A stretch of 64,000 bases of DNA from assembly GCF_900105735.1 (NCBI RefSeq), contig NZ_LT629793.1:3720001-3784000 (forward strand). Reading direction: 5' to 3'. The position numbers were made by a program, and so were the translations under genes. The notes beneath the pieces are model-generated. The model saw nothing but the letters and a program-made list of their open reading frames with translations. It did no database searches and was not told the DNA's origin. Source of the stretch: Pseudomonas yamanorum. GTDB taxonomy: Bacteria > Pseudomonadota > Gammaproteobacteria > Pseudomonadales > Pseudomonadaceae. Shown piece by piece: positions 6,084-16,079 of this stretch (its first letter is position 1; every line of letters starts with the position of its first letter).

Positions 6084-8069
6084 ATGACCATTCTCGCTTA
6101 TCGCAGGGACATTGACGGCCTGCGTGCCATAGCTGTGCTCGCTGTTGTGCTGTTTCATTTTGGTGTACCGGGCTTTACCGGCGGCTTTGTCGGCGTCGAC
6201 GTGTTTTTCGTGATCTCCGGCTACTTGATCACCTCGATCATCTGGCGCGAGCGTGAGGCCGGCCGTTTCAGTTTTGTCAGCTTCTGGGCCCGTCGAGCGC
6301 GGCGCATCCTGCCGGCACTGTTCGTGATGATGCTCGGCACGCTGGTGGTGGGCTGGTTTCTGCTGGCGCCCAAGGATTACAGCGAGTTGGGGCGCTCGAT
6401 ACATAACCAGGTGGTGTTTATCTCCAACCTGTTTTTCATGCGCCAGGACGGTTACTTTGATGTGGCTTCCGATATCAAGCCGTTGCTGCATACCTGGTCA
6501 TTATCGGTTGAAGAACAGTTCTACATCCTCTTCCCACTGCTGCTGACACTGCTGTCGAGCCGGCTCAAATATTGGCGTACGGCGCTGTTCGTGTTGCTAC
6601 TGGTGTCGTTCGGCATGAGTACATGGGCGGTGGCCCACTCTCCGGAAAGAGCCTTTTTCCTGCTGCAGATGCGTGCCTGGGAGCTGTTGGCGGGCGCAAT
6701 GCTGGCCGTGATGCCGGTACGCGAGTACCGCGCGAGCCCGGCCTTGGCGCAGGCCGTCAGCCTTGCCGGCCTCGGCCTGATCCTGCTGGCGGTCTTCGCG
6801 TATGACCCGAGCACGCCGTTTCCCGGCGCCGCAGCGCTGTTGCCAGTGGTGGGCGTGGTCTGCCTGATTTGGGCCAACGGCCAGCAAACTACTCTGACGA
6901 GCAAGCTGCTGGGTAGCCGCTTGCTGGTGGGGATTGGCCTGATCTCCTACTCCTGGTACCTGTGGCACTGGCCGGTGTACGTGTTTGGCAAGTACGCCAG
7001 TGTCGACGGGCTGGGCACGTGGGAGCTTGGTGCACTGTTTGTGTTGAGCCTGGTGCTGGGTTATGCGTCCTGGCGGTTTGTCGAGGCCCCGTTCCGTGAG
7101 CGTCGGCTGTTGGCAGGACGCAAGCAAATCCTGGTGGCGGCGGGTATCGCGTTGCTTGGGGTGGGACTGCTCGGCAAAGGCCTGGTCTTGACGAAGGGCT
7201 TGCCTTGGCGCCTGTCGCCCGAGGCGCTGCAATTTGCCCAGGCGCGCGAGTGGAGCCCGGACCTTATGGCCTGCCTGGTGGATGGTGGGAAAAATCGCCA
7301 TCATGGATTTTGTCATTTCGGACCTCAGTCCGCGCCGACACGCGCGCTGGTCTGGGGCGATAGCCATGCCACGGCGCTGGTTCCGGCATTGCAAGACGGC
7401 GCGAGCAAATACGGTGTCAGCGTCACTCAGGCAGGGTATGCCGGCTGCCTGCCGTTTAATCGCAAGGAAAGCGTTCCAGGTTGCTTGAGCTTTAACCAGC
7501 GAGTCACCCAACTGCTGGGTCAGGAAACCTTTAGCGACGTAGTACTGGCAGCGCGCTGGAGCCTTTATGTCTATGGGCAGCTCGATGGCGACACCGAGGC
7601 TTCACTGCTCAACCCGGCGACCGGTACTTATGATCGTGCTATCGCCGAGCAGCGCTTCGCCGAAAGCGTGCGCGCCCTTGTGCAGCAATTGCGCGCCAGC
7701 GGCCATCGGGTGTGGCTGGTCAAGGAAGTCCCGCTGCAGGAATTCAGTCCGCCTTACCGCCTCAGCCGGTTGGCGATGCTCGGTCGGCCCACCGACAAAG
7801 AAGGCATGCCCCTGGCTGAGCACCTTCAGCGTCAGGCCTATATCAGTCAGGTATTCGAGCAAATCGCGGCGGCGGATCCCGGGGTAAAGGTAATGGATCC
7901 GGCGCCCAAGCTATGCAGTGCGAATGACTGGTGTCGCGTGGAACTGGACGGTCAGTCGCTGTACACCGACGACAATCACCTCTCGGCGGTCGGTTCGCGG
8001 TATGTCGAGGCGTTCCTTGAACCGTTGTTCAAGGCCTTGCGCAATGAAACCCAGGCCTCGGCTCTTTGA
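6084..8069 (+). CDS. Membrane O-acyltransferase with C-terminal SGNH domain (OafA/YrhL type)
   Basis: This 661-residue protein starts with an acyltransferase-3 domain of about ten membrane segments (residues 5-350; DGLRAIAVLAVVLFHFG with the catalytic-type H25, and FFVISGYLIT). After a last membrane helix near 350-370, a periplasmic SGNH hydrolase-like domain follows, with GDSHA near residue 424 and the DDNHLS catalytic Asp/His pair near 628. Proteins of this build transfer acetyl groups to lipopolysaccharide O-antigen or other envelope glycans. The gene sits between rho and ubiD as in other pseudomonads, so it is not newly acquired. The acceptor is unknown. Confidence 0.88.
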   Translation: MTILAYRRDIDGLRAIAVLAVVLFHFGVPGFTGGFVGVDVFFVISGYLITSIIWREREAGRFSFVSFWARRARRILPALFVMMLGTLVVGWFLLAPKDYSELGRSIHNQVVFISNLFFMRQDGYFDVASDIKPLLHTWSLSVEEQFYILFPLLLTLLSSRLKYWRTALFVLLLVSFGMSTWAVAHSPERAFFLLQMRAWELLAGAMLAVMPVREYRASPALAQAVSLAGLGLILLAVFAYDPSTPFPGAAALLPVVGVVCLIWANGQQTTLTSKLLGSRLLVGIGLISYSWYLWHWPVYVFGKYASVDGLGTWELGALFVLSLVLGYASWRFVEAPFRERRLLAGRKQILVAAGIALLGVGLLGKGLVLTKGLPWRLSPEALQFAQAREWSPDLMACLVDGGKNRHHGFCHFGPQSAPTRALVWGDSHATALVPALQDGASKYGVSVTQAGYAGCLPFNRKESVPGCLSFNQRVTQLLGQETFSDVVLAARWSLYVYGQLDGDTEASLLNPATGTYDRAIAEQRFAESVRALVQQLRASGHRVWLVKEVPLQEFSPPYRLSRLAMLGRPTDKEGMPLAEHLQRQAYISQVFEQIAAADPGVKVMDPAPKLCSANDWCRVELDGQSLYTDDNHLSAVGSRYVEAFLEPLFKALRNETQASAL

Positions 8070-8158
8070 GTCATTGTCGTCGGCAATGCTGCTCAATAAG
8101 CTGCCAGCGACCGTAAGAGCAGGTAGGATGTACGCCTATTTTACGGGTGGCATGGTTA

Positions 8159-9625
8159 ATGAAATTCAAGGATCTTCGGGATTTCGTGCAGCAACTTGAG
8201 CAGCGCGGAGAGTTGAAACGTATCCAGGTGCCGATTTCCCCGGTCCTGGAGATGACTGAGATTTGCGACCGCACCTTGCGTAACAAGGGCCCGGCGCTGC
8301 TGTTCGAAAACCCGGTGGGCTTTGATATCCCGGTACTCGGCAACCTGTTCGGCACCCCCGACCGCGTTGCGTTCGGCATGGGCGCCGAGTCCGTCAGCGA
8401 ACTGCGGGAGATCGGCAAGCTGCTGGCCTTCCTCAAGGAGCCCGAGCCACCCAAGGGTCTGAAGGACGCCTGGTCGAAGCTGCCCATCTTCCGCAAGATC
8501 ATCGCCATGGCCCCCAAGGTCGTGAAAGACGCGGTCTGCCAGGAAGTGGTCATCGAAGGCGATGACGTCGACCTCGGCATGCTCCCCGTGCAGACCTGTT
8601 GGCCTGGGGACGTCGGCCCGCTGATCACCTGGGGCCTGACCGTCACCAAAGGTCCGAACAAAGACCGCCAGAACCTCGGCATCTACCGTCAGCAAGTGAT
8701 CGGCCGTAACAAGGTCATCATGCGCTGGCTGAGCCACCGTGGCGGCGCGCTGGATTTCCGTGAATGGTGCGAAAAACATCCCGGCAAGCCATTCCCTGTT
8801 TCGGTGGCCCTGGGCGCCGACCCGGCGACCATCCTCGGCGCCGTCACGCCAGTGCCCGACAGCCTTTCCGAGTACGCTTTCGCGGGCTTGTTGCGCGGTA
8901 ACCGCACCGAGTTGGTGAAATGCCGTGGTAATGACCTGCAAGTGCCGGCCACCGCCGAAATCATCCTCGAAGGCGTGATTCACCCCGGCGAGATGGCCGA
9001 TGAAGGCCCCTACGGCGACCACACCGGCTACTACAACGAAGTCGACAGTTTCCCGGTGTTCACCGTCGAGCGCATCACCCACCGGATCAAGCCGATCTAC
9101 CACAGCACCTACACCGGCCGTCCGCCTGATGAGCCGGCGATCCTCGGCGTGGCGTTGAACGAAGTGTTTGTACCGATCCTGCAAAAGCAGTTTCCGGAAA
9201 TCACCGACTTCTACCTGCCACCCGAAGGCTGCTCGTACCGCATGGCCATCGTGACGATGAAGAAGTCGTATCCCGGCCACGCCAAGCGGGTAATGCTGGG
9301 TGTGTGGTCGTTTTTGCGACAGTTTATGTACACCAAGTTCGTTATTGTCACCGACGACGACATCAACGCCCGCGACTGGAACGACGTGATCTGGGCCATC
9401 ACCACGCGCATGGACCCCAAGCGCGACACGGTGATGATCGATAACACGCCGATCGACTACCTCGACTTTGCCTCGCCGGTATCGGGCCTCGGCTCGAAAA
9501 TGGGCCTGGATGCCACCCATAAATGGCCGGGTGAAACCACCCGCGAATGGGGCCGTGTGATCGTCAAGGACGAAGCGGTAACTGCCCGTGTGGATGCGCT
9601 CTGGAAAGAATTAGGAATAGATTGA
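8159..9625 (+). CDS. ubiD: 4-hydroxy-3-polyprenylbenzoate decarboxylase
   Basis: This 488-residue UbiD uses prenylated FMN to remove the carboxylate from the polyprenyl-hydroxybenzoate intermediate of ubiquinone synthesis. The conserved [12 protein letters not shown] segment near residues 280-292 and [16 protein letters not shown] before it are hallmarks of the family. I chose the ATG at 8159 ([20 protein letters not shown]), which matches the family N-terminus, over a GTG four codons upstream. The TGA overlaps the next gene's ATG by one base, so the downstream reductase is coupled to it. Confidence 0.96.
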   Translation: MKFKDLRDFVQQLEQRGELKRIQVPISPVLEMTEICDRTLRNKGPALLFENPVGFDIPVLGNLFGTPDRVAFGMGAESVSELREIGKLLAFLKEPEPPKGLKDAWSKLPIFRKIIAMAPKVVKDAVCQEVVIEGDDVDLGMLPVQTCWPGDVGPLITWGLTVTKGPNKDRQNLGIYRQQVIGRNKVIMRWLSHRGGALDFREWCEKHPGKPFPVSVALGADPATILGAVTPVPDSLSEYAFAGLLRGNRTELVKCRGNDLQVPATAEIILEGVIHPGEMADEGPYGDHTGYYNEVDSFPVFTVERITHRIKPIYHSTYTGRPPDEPAILGVALNEVFVPILQKQFPEITDFYLPPEGCSYRMAIVTMKKSYPGHAKRVMLGVWSFLRQFMYTKFVIVTDDDINARDWNDVIWAITTRMDPKRDTVMIDNTPIDYLDFASPVSGLGSKMGLDATHKWPGETTREWGRVIVKDEAVTARVDALWKELGID

Positions 9626-10593
9626 TGCGTGTAACCCTGCAGCCTTCCGGTGCGGTACTTGAACTGACGCCTGGCGAGCGGATTCTCGAAGGCGCGCGCC
9701 GCCTGGGCTACGATTGCCCTCAGGCGTGCCGCAATGGTGTGTGCCACGTATGTGCAGCGCTGCTGGTAGAGGGCCGGGTGCAACAAGCCGGTGAGGTGCG
9801 TGACCATGGCGAGTTCTATACCTGCATTGCCGAACCGCTGGAAGATTGCATTGTGTTGTGGGATGGCGTGCTGGCGCCGGGAGAGTTGCCGGTGCGCAAA
9901 TTGTCTTGCCAACTGAGTGAATGTGTTGAAGTGGGCGGTGACGTGTGGCGCGTGCGCCTGCGGGCTCCCGCCGGCAAGGCTGTGCGTTACCACGCCGGGC
10001 AATACCTGATGATCGAACGGGAAAACGGCGAGAAGTCGGCGTTCTCCCTGGCCTCCGCACCCCACGCCGGGCGCGAGCTGGAACTGCACGTACTGGCCCG
10101 GGAAGACAGTGCTCGCAGCCTGCTTGAGCAGTTGCAGCGTAACCAGATGGCTCGCATCGAGATGCCGTTTGGCGACACCCACTTGGCCGAACTGCCCGAC
10201 GGGCCGCTGGTGCTGATCGCCGCCGGTACCGGTATGGCGCAGATGCACAGCTTGATCGAACACTGCCGCGCCAGTGGTTTCAAGCACCCGGTGCACCTGT
10301 ATTGGGGTGTACGTCGACCGGAAGACTTCTACGACATCGAGCACTGGGACCAGTGGCTGCAACTGCCCAACCTGTTCCTGCACAAAGTGGTCAGCGACCT
10401 GTGCGGGTGGGAAGGGCGCTGCGGGTTATTGCATGAAGCCGTGTGCGAAGACATCAGCGACCTCAAGGCCGTGCACGTCTACGCCAGCGGTTCACCGGCG
10501 ATGATCTACGGCACCCTGGATGCGCTGGTCGAAGCCGGCATGGATGCACACCAGATGCGTGCTGACGTATTTGCCTACGCGCCCCGCCCGTAA
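9625..10593 (+). CDS. 2Fe-2S ferredoxin-NAD(P)H/flavin reductase (CDP-6-deoxy-delta-3,4-glucoseen reductase-like)
   Basis: This 322-residue protein has a plant-type [2Fe-2S] domain (C35-x4-C40-x2-C43 and C67), an FAD-binding barrel (about 100-195; GQYLMIERENGEKSAFSLAS) and an NAD(P) domain (GPLVLIAAGTGMAQMHSLIE). It passes electrons from NAD(P)H through flavin to the iron-sulfur centre. It follows ubiD with a one-base stop/start overlap, as in P. aeruginosa. The electron acceptor is not known; a role supporting the neighbouring UbiD/UbiX flavin chemistry is only speculation. An additional cysteine, C31, lies close to the cluster ligands. Confidence 0.85.
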   Translation: MRVTLQPSGAVLELTPGERILEGARRLGYDCPQACRNGVCHVCAALLVEGRVQQAGEVRDHGEFYTCIAEPLEDCIVLWDGVLAPGELPVRKLSCQLSECVEVGGDVWRVRLRAPAGKAVRYHAGQYLMIERENGEKSAFSLASAPHAGRELELHVLAREDSARSLLEQLQRNQMARIEMPFGDTHLAELPDGPLVLIAAGTGMAQMHSLIEHCRASGFKHPVHLYWGVRRPEDFYDIEHWDQWLQLPNLFLHKVVSDLCGWEGRCGLLHEAVCEDISDLKAVHVYASGSPAMIYGTLDALVEAGMDAHQMRADVFAYAPRP

Positions 10594-10595
10594 CG

Positions 10596-10724
10596 TGTGG
10601 CGAGGGAGCTTGCTCCCGCTGGGCTGCGCAGCAGCCCCAAAGCAGTCGCTGTGTTCTATCTGAAAGACCGCATGAACTTCAGGGGCCGCTTCGCGACCCA
10701 GCGGGAGCAAGCTCCCTCGCCACA
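10596..10724. repeat. REPIN (REP doublet), GTGGCGAGGGAGC type
   Basis: Perfect 28-bp inverted arms at 10596-10623 and 10697-10724, each containing TGTGGCGAGGGAGCTTGCTC or its complement, flank a 73-nt centre. Such inverted REP pairs are dispersed in fluorescent pseudomonads and are mobilised by RAYT transposases. No RAYT gene is present in the window. Confidence 0.85.
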
Positions 10725-10744
10725 GAAGCCCTTCAGCGGCTCAA

Positions 10745-11221
10745 TCAGAAACGAACGCCCGTCGTCACCATCGCCGCATTGAACCCCAGCAACACCAACT
10801 CGGCGGCGACCGGCCCGTAGTGAGTGCCCACCGAGGGTATGATCACTGGCGCCACCCCGAGCCCATTCAGTGGAATCTTGTCGCGGTACTTGCCGCGATA
10901 GCCCTGGATCACGCCGCCCGTCAGCTTCAAGTACACCGGGTAAGCGGTCATGTCGTAGCGTTTGCCGGCATAGGCGTAGTACGAACGCTGGCTGAACGAG
11001 TTGCGAAACGTCGCCCCGCCATACACCAGGCCTGACGCTTCATTGCGCTCCAGGCCGATCAGGTCCTGATTGTTGTTGTGGTCCTTGTCCGGCGAAAAAT
11101 GCCGGGTGTAGACGCTCGTCTGGGCGTACCAGAAGCCTTTTTCGTCCTGGGGCGGCGCTTCCACCGCCAGGGCGGTGGTGGCCTGTGCAAGGAACAACAG
11201 GCTGGGAAGTCGGTATTTCAT
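10745..11221 (-). CDS. Small secreted, probably outer-membrane protein of unknown function
   Basis: This 158-residue protein begins with a signal peptide (MKYRLPSLLFLAQATTALAV, cleavage near ALA-VE) and ends in phenylalanine (VTTGVRF), as outer-membrane barrels do. Alternating aromatic and polar residues (FWYAQTSVYTRHFSPDKDHN; QRSYYAYAGKRYDMTAYPVY) suggest beta strands. I recall related pseudomonad proteins carrying an 'sn-glycerol-3-phosphate transporter' label, but nothing in the sequence shows transport. It is divergent from the TonB-dependent receptor at 11551 and shares the intergenic region with it. Confidence 0.7.
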   Translation of the reverse strand: MKYRLPSLLFLAQATTALAVEAPPQDEKGFWYAQTSVYTRHFSPDKDHNNNQDLIGLERNEASGLVYGGATFRNSFSQRSYYAYAGKRYDMTAYPVYLKLTGGVIQGYRGKYRDKIPLNGLGVAPVIIPSVGTHYGPVAAELVLLGFNAAMVTTGVRF

Positions 11222-11550
11222 GGTGTGACCTCGATAGTCGGTTCGGTTGGCGGCTAAGTGGGTCGTGACAGGCGCCTATTTTGAAGGCTCAGCGTGCCTC
11301 CAGGCTGAACCTGCGCTGAAACTACAGGGATTGAGGCGGCCAATCCTGATGAGCGGAGCGGCCCGGGCTTATGCATTCGCTTATTCTTTAAAGGTATTTA
11401 ATTTGTTACATAAATATCATTAAGCTATATGACAACGGACTACCGACTTTCTGCCAATAACCAATAAATGACCGCCACCGTCCGCCACACGGATCGATCG
11501 TATGAGCTCAGAGCATTGACGTTCTGGCTTTTGATTCCAAGGGGAGCGGT
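11222..11550. promoter_or_regulatory. Divergent regulatory region before the TonB-dependent receptor
   Basis: This 329-nt gap has no gene. Its right part is AT-rich (11370-11440) and contains TTATTCTTTAAAGGTATTTA at 11381-11400, an element also found before lsfA and ssuE in this window. I see no convincing 19-bp Fur box, although ATAAATATCATTA at about 11411-11425 has a partial Fur-like half. The promoter of the receptor is probably in the AT-rich part. Confidence 0.5.
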
Positions 11551-13944
11551 ATGGGGAGCAACAAGCAGCACCTGCTGTACACGGCGATTTTGTCGGCTAA
11601 TTTGCTGACCGCTGTGGGATTCAGTCCAGTGGCAGCCGCTGAAACGGCCACTGCCGATGTACCCAAACTCGACACAGTCATCGTGACCGGCACCCGCGCC
11701 CAAGAGCGCACCGCCAGTGCTTCACTGTCCCCCATCGATGTGATTTCAGGCGACACCTTGCGCAGCACCGGCTCAGATGAATTGGGCGCGGTACTTGCTC
11801 GTTTGATCCCGTCCATCAACTTTCCACGTCCGAGCCTGGTAGACGGCGCCGAACTGGTACGCCCGGCGCAGTTGCGCGGCCTTTCGCCGGACCAGGTATT
11901 GGTGCTGGTCAATGGCAAGCGCCGCCACACCAGCGCCTTCGTCAACCTCGGGGGCGCAGTGGGGCGCGGCTCGGCACCGGCGGATTTGAATGCCATCCCG
12001 TTGTCGGCGGTGGATCACATCGAAGTGCTGCGTGATGGCGCATCGGCCCGTTACGGCTCCGATGCGATTGCCGGGGTGATCAACGTGATCCTCAAGCATG
12101 ACGACCACGGCGGCTCGATCACCAGCAAGTTCGGTGAGTACAAGAAGGGCGACGGTATCCAGCGCAATCTCAGCGGCAACACCGGTGTTGCGCTGGGCGA
12201 TAACGGGTTTATCAACATCTCTGCCGAAGGCGCCGACAACGATTACACCAACCGCGCCGGCAAGGACCTGCGTCCGGGCAGCGTTGGTTCGACGACCTAC
12301 GGCCAGCGGGTGTTCCGCCAGGGCGAGCCGGCCACCGACCAGGGCAAGCTGTTTCTCAACTCGGAATATTCCTTCAGCGATGCGGCCGAGTTCTATGCGT
12401 TTGGCGGCTACAGCAAGACCCGCGGCGAGACGGCGGCGTTCTACCGGGCCAGCAACGCGAGTAACAACATTCCAGCGCTCAACCCCAACGGCTACTTGCC
12501 GCTGATTCGCGGCGACGTGGAAGACACGTCCCTGGCGGTCGGTCTGCGCGGCCTGTTGGCCTATGACTGGCACTACGACGTGTCGGTGAACTACGGCAAG
12601 AACCAGTACCAGATCGGCACCGAAACCATAAACACTTCGCTGGGCCTGGCGACGCCGCGCAAGTTCGACAACGGCACCCTGGTCAATGACCAGAAGCAAC
12701 TCAGCCTGGACCTGTCGCGGGAATTCAGCCTGGGCTGGTTGCCGTATCCGGTGTCGGTAGCGTTTGGTGGCGAATACCTGGACCAGGGTTATCAGATCAA
12801 GGCGGGTGACCCGGCGTCCTACTACCAGACCGGCAGTTCGGGCCTGGGTGGCTTCCGTGATTCCGACGCCGGCACCAGCACGCGCCATAACTGGGCGCAG
12901 TACCTGGACCTGGAAACCAACTTCACCGAAAAACTCAGCGCCTCGGCTGCCGTGCGTCATGAGGACTACAGTGATTTTGGTTCCAACGTCAGCGGCTCGC
13001 TCTCGGCGCGCTACGACTTCACCCCGCAAGTGGCGTTGCGCGGCAGTGTTTCCAACGGCTTCCGCGCGCCGTCCCTGGCGCAGCAGAACTTCGCCTACAC
13101 CTCGTCGCAGCTGATCGGCAACACCATCCAGGAAGCCGGTACGTTCCCGGCCAACAGCCAGGTGGCGCGCCTGCTCGGTGCGGAGGACCTGAAAGCCGAG
13201 AAGTCCCGCAACTACAGCCTCGGCCTGGTGCTGGAGCCGACCGACAACCTGACCGTGACCGCCGACGTCTACCGTATCGACATCAGCGACCGCATCAGCC
13301 TGTCCTCCAACCTGGACCTGAGCAAAAACCCGGCTGCGCTGGCGTACCTGCAGGCCAACGGCGTCGGCAACATCAACTACACCACCGTGCGTTACTTCAC
13401 CAACGCCACCGACACCACCACCAATGGCGTCGACCTGGTGGCCAACTATCGCTACCAGCTGGATAACGGTGTGCGCTGGAACAGCACCGTGGGCTACAAC
13501 TACAACCACACCAAGGTCACCGACGTAAAAGCCAACCCGTCTGTACTGGATAGCCTGGGTGCGAGCCTGGTCCGGGTGGATCGTCGCGAACGCATCGGCC
13601 TGTTGGGCGACACCACACCCCAGCACAAGTTGAGCCTGGGTAACGACCTGAGCTTCGGCAATTGGGCGCTGCACAGTAATTTGGTGCGCTATGGTTCATT
13701 TACCAGCTACCAGGCCGACCCGGCCAACGACCAGAGCTTCAAGGCCGCCTGGCTGTTGGACCTGTCAGCCGACTACAAGCTGAAAAACTGGACCTTCACC
13801 GTTGGCGGCGACAACGTCACCGACAAGTACCCGGAAAAACTCAATGCCTACGCTAGCAGTGGTGGCAATTTGGCCTATAGCACTTTTTCGCCGTACGGTT
13901 ACAGCGGCGCGTTCTATTACGGTAAAGTTGCTTACAACTGGTAA
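11551..13944 (+). CDS. TonB-dependent outer-membrane receptor
   Basis: This 797-residue protein has a signal peptide (about 1-30), a TonB box-like segment (DTVIVTGTRA at about 45-54), a plug domain (about 60-180; LRGLSPDQVLVLVNGKRRH and DGASARYGSDAIAGVINVIL) and a 22-strand-type barrel ending in aromatic FYYGKVAYNW. It takes up a bulky substrate using energy from TonB-ExbBD. No siderophore biosynthesis or periplasmic partner lies beside it. The upstream element shared with lsfA and ssuE hints at expression during sulfur limitation, so a sulfur-containing substrate is possible; that is inference. Confidence 0.9.
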   Translation: MGSNKQHLLYTAILSANLLTAVGFSPVAAAETATADVPKLDTVIVTGTRAQERTASASLSPIDVISGDTLRSTGSDELGAVLARLIPSINFPRPSLVDGAELVRPAQLRGLSPDQVLVLVNGKRRHTSAFVNLGGAVGRGSAPADLNAIPLSAVDHIEVLRDGASARYGSDAIAGVINVILKHDDHGGSITSKFGEYKKGDGIQRNLSGNTGVALGDNGFINISAEGADNDYTNRAGKDLRPGSVGSTTYGQRVFRQGEPATDQGKLFLNSEYSFSDAAEFYAFGGYSKTRGETAAFYRASNASNNIPALNPNGYLPLIRGDVEDTSLAVGLRGLLAYDWHYDVSVNYGKNQYQIGTETINTSLGLATPRKFDNGTLVNDQKQLSLDLSREFSLGWLPYPVSVAFGGEYLDQGYQIKAGDPASYYQTGSSGLGGFRDSDAGTSTRHNWAQYLDLETNFTEKLSASAAVRHEDYSDFGSNVSGSLSARYDFTPQVALRGSVSNGFRAPSLAQQNFAYTSSQLIGNTIQEAGTFPANSQVARLLGAEDLKAEKSRNYSLGLVLEPTDNLTVTADVYRIDISDRISLSSNLDLSKNPAALAYLQANGVGNINYTTVRYFTNATDTTTNGVDLVANYRYQLDNGVRWNSTVGYNYNHTKVTDVKANPSVLDSLGASLVRVDRRERIGLLGDTTPQHKLSLGNDLSFGNWALHSNLVRYGSFTSYQADPANDQSFKAAWLLDLSADYKLKNWTFTVGGDNVTDKYPEKLNAYASSGGNLAYSTFSPYGYSGAFYYGKVAYNW

Positions 13945-13984
13945 CAGCTTCTCGTAACGACAAAGGAGACCTAAGCGATTTGCC

Positions 13985-14638
13985 ATGACCGCCATTGAAT
14001 CTGATCTTTTGCAATTGGCTTACCCTCCGCGGCTCGATCTGGGGCCGCAACTCACTCACGAACAGTTGATGAGCTCGATGCAAGCCACCATGGCTTTGCA
14101 TAAGGGTGGGCCGGTCTGGCTATTCGCTTATGGTTCGCTGATCTGGCGGCCTGAATGTTCGTCGACACAACGGATGCGGGCACGGGTCCACGGTTATCAC
14201 CGCGGCTTGTACCTGTGGTCCCATGAGCACCGGGGCACGCCGGAAACACCGGGGTTGGTGTTTGGCCTGGATCGCGGTGGCTCGTGCAGTGGGTTTGCCT
14301 ACCGCTTGCCAGAAGATCAGCTGGAGGCTTCGCTTTATGCCTTGTGGCAGCGCGAGATGCCTTACCCGTCCTACCGGCCACACTGGCTCACCTGCCGTCT
14401 TGAAGATGGCAGCCAGGTGCAGGCATTGGGATTTGTACTGGAGCGGCACCTGCCCAGCTACGCCGGGAATTTGCCCGACATTGTGCTGAATCACGTGTTG
14501 CAAAGCGCTTGCGGGCGTTACGGGACCACTCGCGATTATGTCGAGCAGACCGTCAACGCCCTGCGTAGCCACGCCATGCCAGACAAGAATCTGGAGGCGC
14601 GGCTCAAGCGGTGTTCCAAAGGCTGTTCCGACGATTAA
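13985..14638 (+). CDS. chaC: Gamma-glutamylcyclotransferase, ChaC-like (glutathione-specific)
   Basis: This 217-residue protein has the ChaC nucleotide-like fold motif FAYGSLIW at about 47-54 and the acidic catalytic region [11 protein letters not shown] with probable general base E124. ChaC enzymes cleave glutathione to 5-oxoproline and Cys-Gly in the cytosol. The ATG at 13985 follows a GGAGAC sequence at some distance. It starts 40 nt after the TonB receptor gene and may be co-transcribed with it. Its end overlaps that of the convergent glpT by 4 nt. Confidence 0.85.
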   Translation: MTAIESDLLQLAYPPRLDLGPQLTHEQLMSSMQATMALHKGGPVWLFAYGSLIWRPECSSTQRMRARVHGYHRGLYLWSHEHRGTPETPGLVFGLDRGGSCSGFAYRLPEDQLEASLYALWQREMPYPSYRPHWLTCRLEDGSQVQALGFVLERHLPSYAGNLPDIVLNHVLQSACGRYGTTRDYVEQTVNALRSHAMPDKNLEARLKRCSKGCSDD

Positions 14639-15972
14639 CGTGCGGTACTGACGCTATTGGTGTGCCACAAGGTGGGGATCAGGAACGCAATCGCCAACAG
14701 GCACGCGCCGATCAGCAGCACAAAACCACCGTCCCAGCCGAAATGGTCAACGGTGTAGCCCATGGCTGCACTCGCTGCCACCGAACCACCCAGGTAACCG
14801 AACAGGCCCGTGAAGCCCGCTGCAGTACCGGCGGCTTTCTTCGGTGCCAGCTCCAGCGCCTGCAGGCCGATCAGCATCACCGGGCCGTAGATCAGGAAGC
14901 CGATGGAGAACAGCGCGATCATGTCGACCATCGGGTTGCCCGGCGGGTTGAGCCAGTAAACCAGGGTCGCGACGGTCACCAAGCCCATGAACACAATGCC
15001 CGTCAGGCCACGGTTGCCACGGAAGATCTTGTCCGACATCCAGCCGCACAGCAGTGTGCCCGGAATGCCTGCCCATTCGTAGAAGAAGTACGCCCACGAG
15101 GTTTTATCCACGTCGAAGTGCTTGGCTTCCTTGAGGTACGTCGGGGCCCAGTCCAGTACGCCGTAGCGCAGCAGGTAGACGAAGACGTTGGCGAAGGCGA
15201 TGTACCAGAGCATTTTGTTGCGCAGCACGTACTTGACGAAGATTTCCTTGGCGCTGAATTCGTCTTCGTGGCTGGCGTCGTAGCCTTCCGGGTAATCGTT
15301 CTTGTATTGCTCGATCGGTGGCAGGCCCACCGATTGCGGGGTGTCGCGCATGGTGATGAAGGCAAATGCCGCCACCAGCAGGGCCACGGTGGCCGGGACG
15401 TAGAACGCCGCGTGCCAGTCGTTGAACCACGCCATGCCCAGCAGGAACAGCGGGCCGATCAAGCCGCCGCCGACGTTATGCGCCACGTTCCATACGGAAA
15501 CCACGCCGCCGCGTTCCTTCTGCGACCACCAGTGCACCATCGTCCGCCCACTTGGCGGCCAGCCCATGCCCTGGGCCCAACCGTTGATGAACAGCAAAAT
15601 GAACATCATGGTCACGCTGGACGTAGCCCAAGGTGCGAAACCGAAAATGAACATCACCCCGGCGGACACCAGGAGGCCGAAGGGCAGGAAGTAGCGCGGG
15701 TTGGAGCGGTCGGACACCAGGCCCATGAGGAACTTGGACAGGCCGTAGGCAATTGCAATCGCCGACATCGCCAGGCCCAACTGGCCACGGGTGTAACCCT
15801 CGTCGATCAGGTACGGCATGGCCAGGGAGAAGTTCTTGCGCAGCAGGTAGTACCCGGCGTAACCGAAGAAAATACCGGCGAAGATCTGCCAGCGCAGGCG
15901 TCGGTACGTGCTGTCTATTTTTTCTTCAGGCAGGGGCGCCTGGTGTGCGGCAGGGCGGAAGAAAGCAAACAT
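14635..15972 (-). CDS. glpT: Glycerol-3-phosphate transporter (phosphate antiporter, MFS)
   Basis: This 445-residue protein has 12 predicted membrane segments and GlpT signature segments: [20 protein letters not shown] followed by [25 protein letters not shown], and [20 protein letters not shown]. It exchanges external glycerol-3-phosphate for inorganic phosphate across the inner membrane. Two GlpR-like operators lie 46-127 nt upstream of the ATG, in line with glycerol-3-phosphate induction. It overlaps the convergent chaC-like gene by 4 nt. Confidence 0.95.
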   Translation of the reverse strand: MFAFFRPAAHQAPLPEEKIDSTYRRLRWQIFAGIFFGYAGYYLLRKNFSLAMPYLIDEGYTRGQLGLAMSAIAIAYGLSKFLMGLVSDRSNPRYFLPFGLLVSAGVMFIFGFAPWATSSVTMMFILLFINGWAQGMGWPPSGRTMVHWWSQKERGGVVSVWNVAHNVGGGLIGPLFLLGMAWFNDWHAAFYVPATVALLVAAFAFITMRDTPQSVGLPPIEQYKNDYPEGYDASHEDEFSAKEIFVKYVLRNKMLWYIAFANVFVYLLRYGVLDWAPTYLKEAKHFDVDKTSWAYFFYEWAGIPGTLLCGWMSDKIFRGNRGLTGIVFMGLVTVATLVYWLNPPGNPMVDMIALFSIGFLIYGPVMLIGLQALELAPKKAAGTAAGFTGLFGYLGGSVAASAAMGYTVDHFGWDGGFVLLIGACLLAIAFLIPTLWHTNSVSTAR

Positions 15973-16017
15973 TCAAGAGCTCCAAATTTCTTGTTTTGAC
16001 TGCGGATGCGAATGTTA

Positions 16018-16037
16018 CAGTTTCGTTACCGAAAATA
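16018..16037. promoter_or_regulatory. Candidate GlpR operator (proximal)
   Basis: The core TTTCG-TTAC-CGAAA has the TTCG-N4-CGAA form of GlpR operators. It is 46 nt upstream of the glpT start codon, where a repressor would block the promoter. Confidence 0.55.
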
Positions 16038-16079
16038 GCACCGCCTCTTATCAGCGGGCATAGGAATTGAGTGCAATTG

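Noticed and set aside
8156..9520. A 454-codon open frame antisense to ubiD
   Set aside because: It is a shadow of a well-conserved gene; no recognisable motif and no ribosome binding site.
11411..11425. Fur box before the TonB receptor
   Set aside because: Only a partial half-site; the 19-bp Fur palindrome cannot be built without many mismatches.
11773..13674. A 633-codon open frame antisense to the TonB receptor gene
   Set aside because: It is a mirror frame of a high-GC gene: rich in Arg, Val, Gln and His, with no domain features, while the sense frame is a full TonB-dependent receptor.
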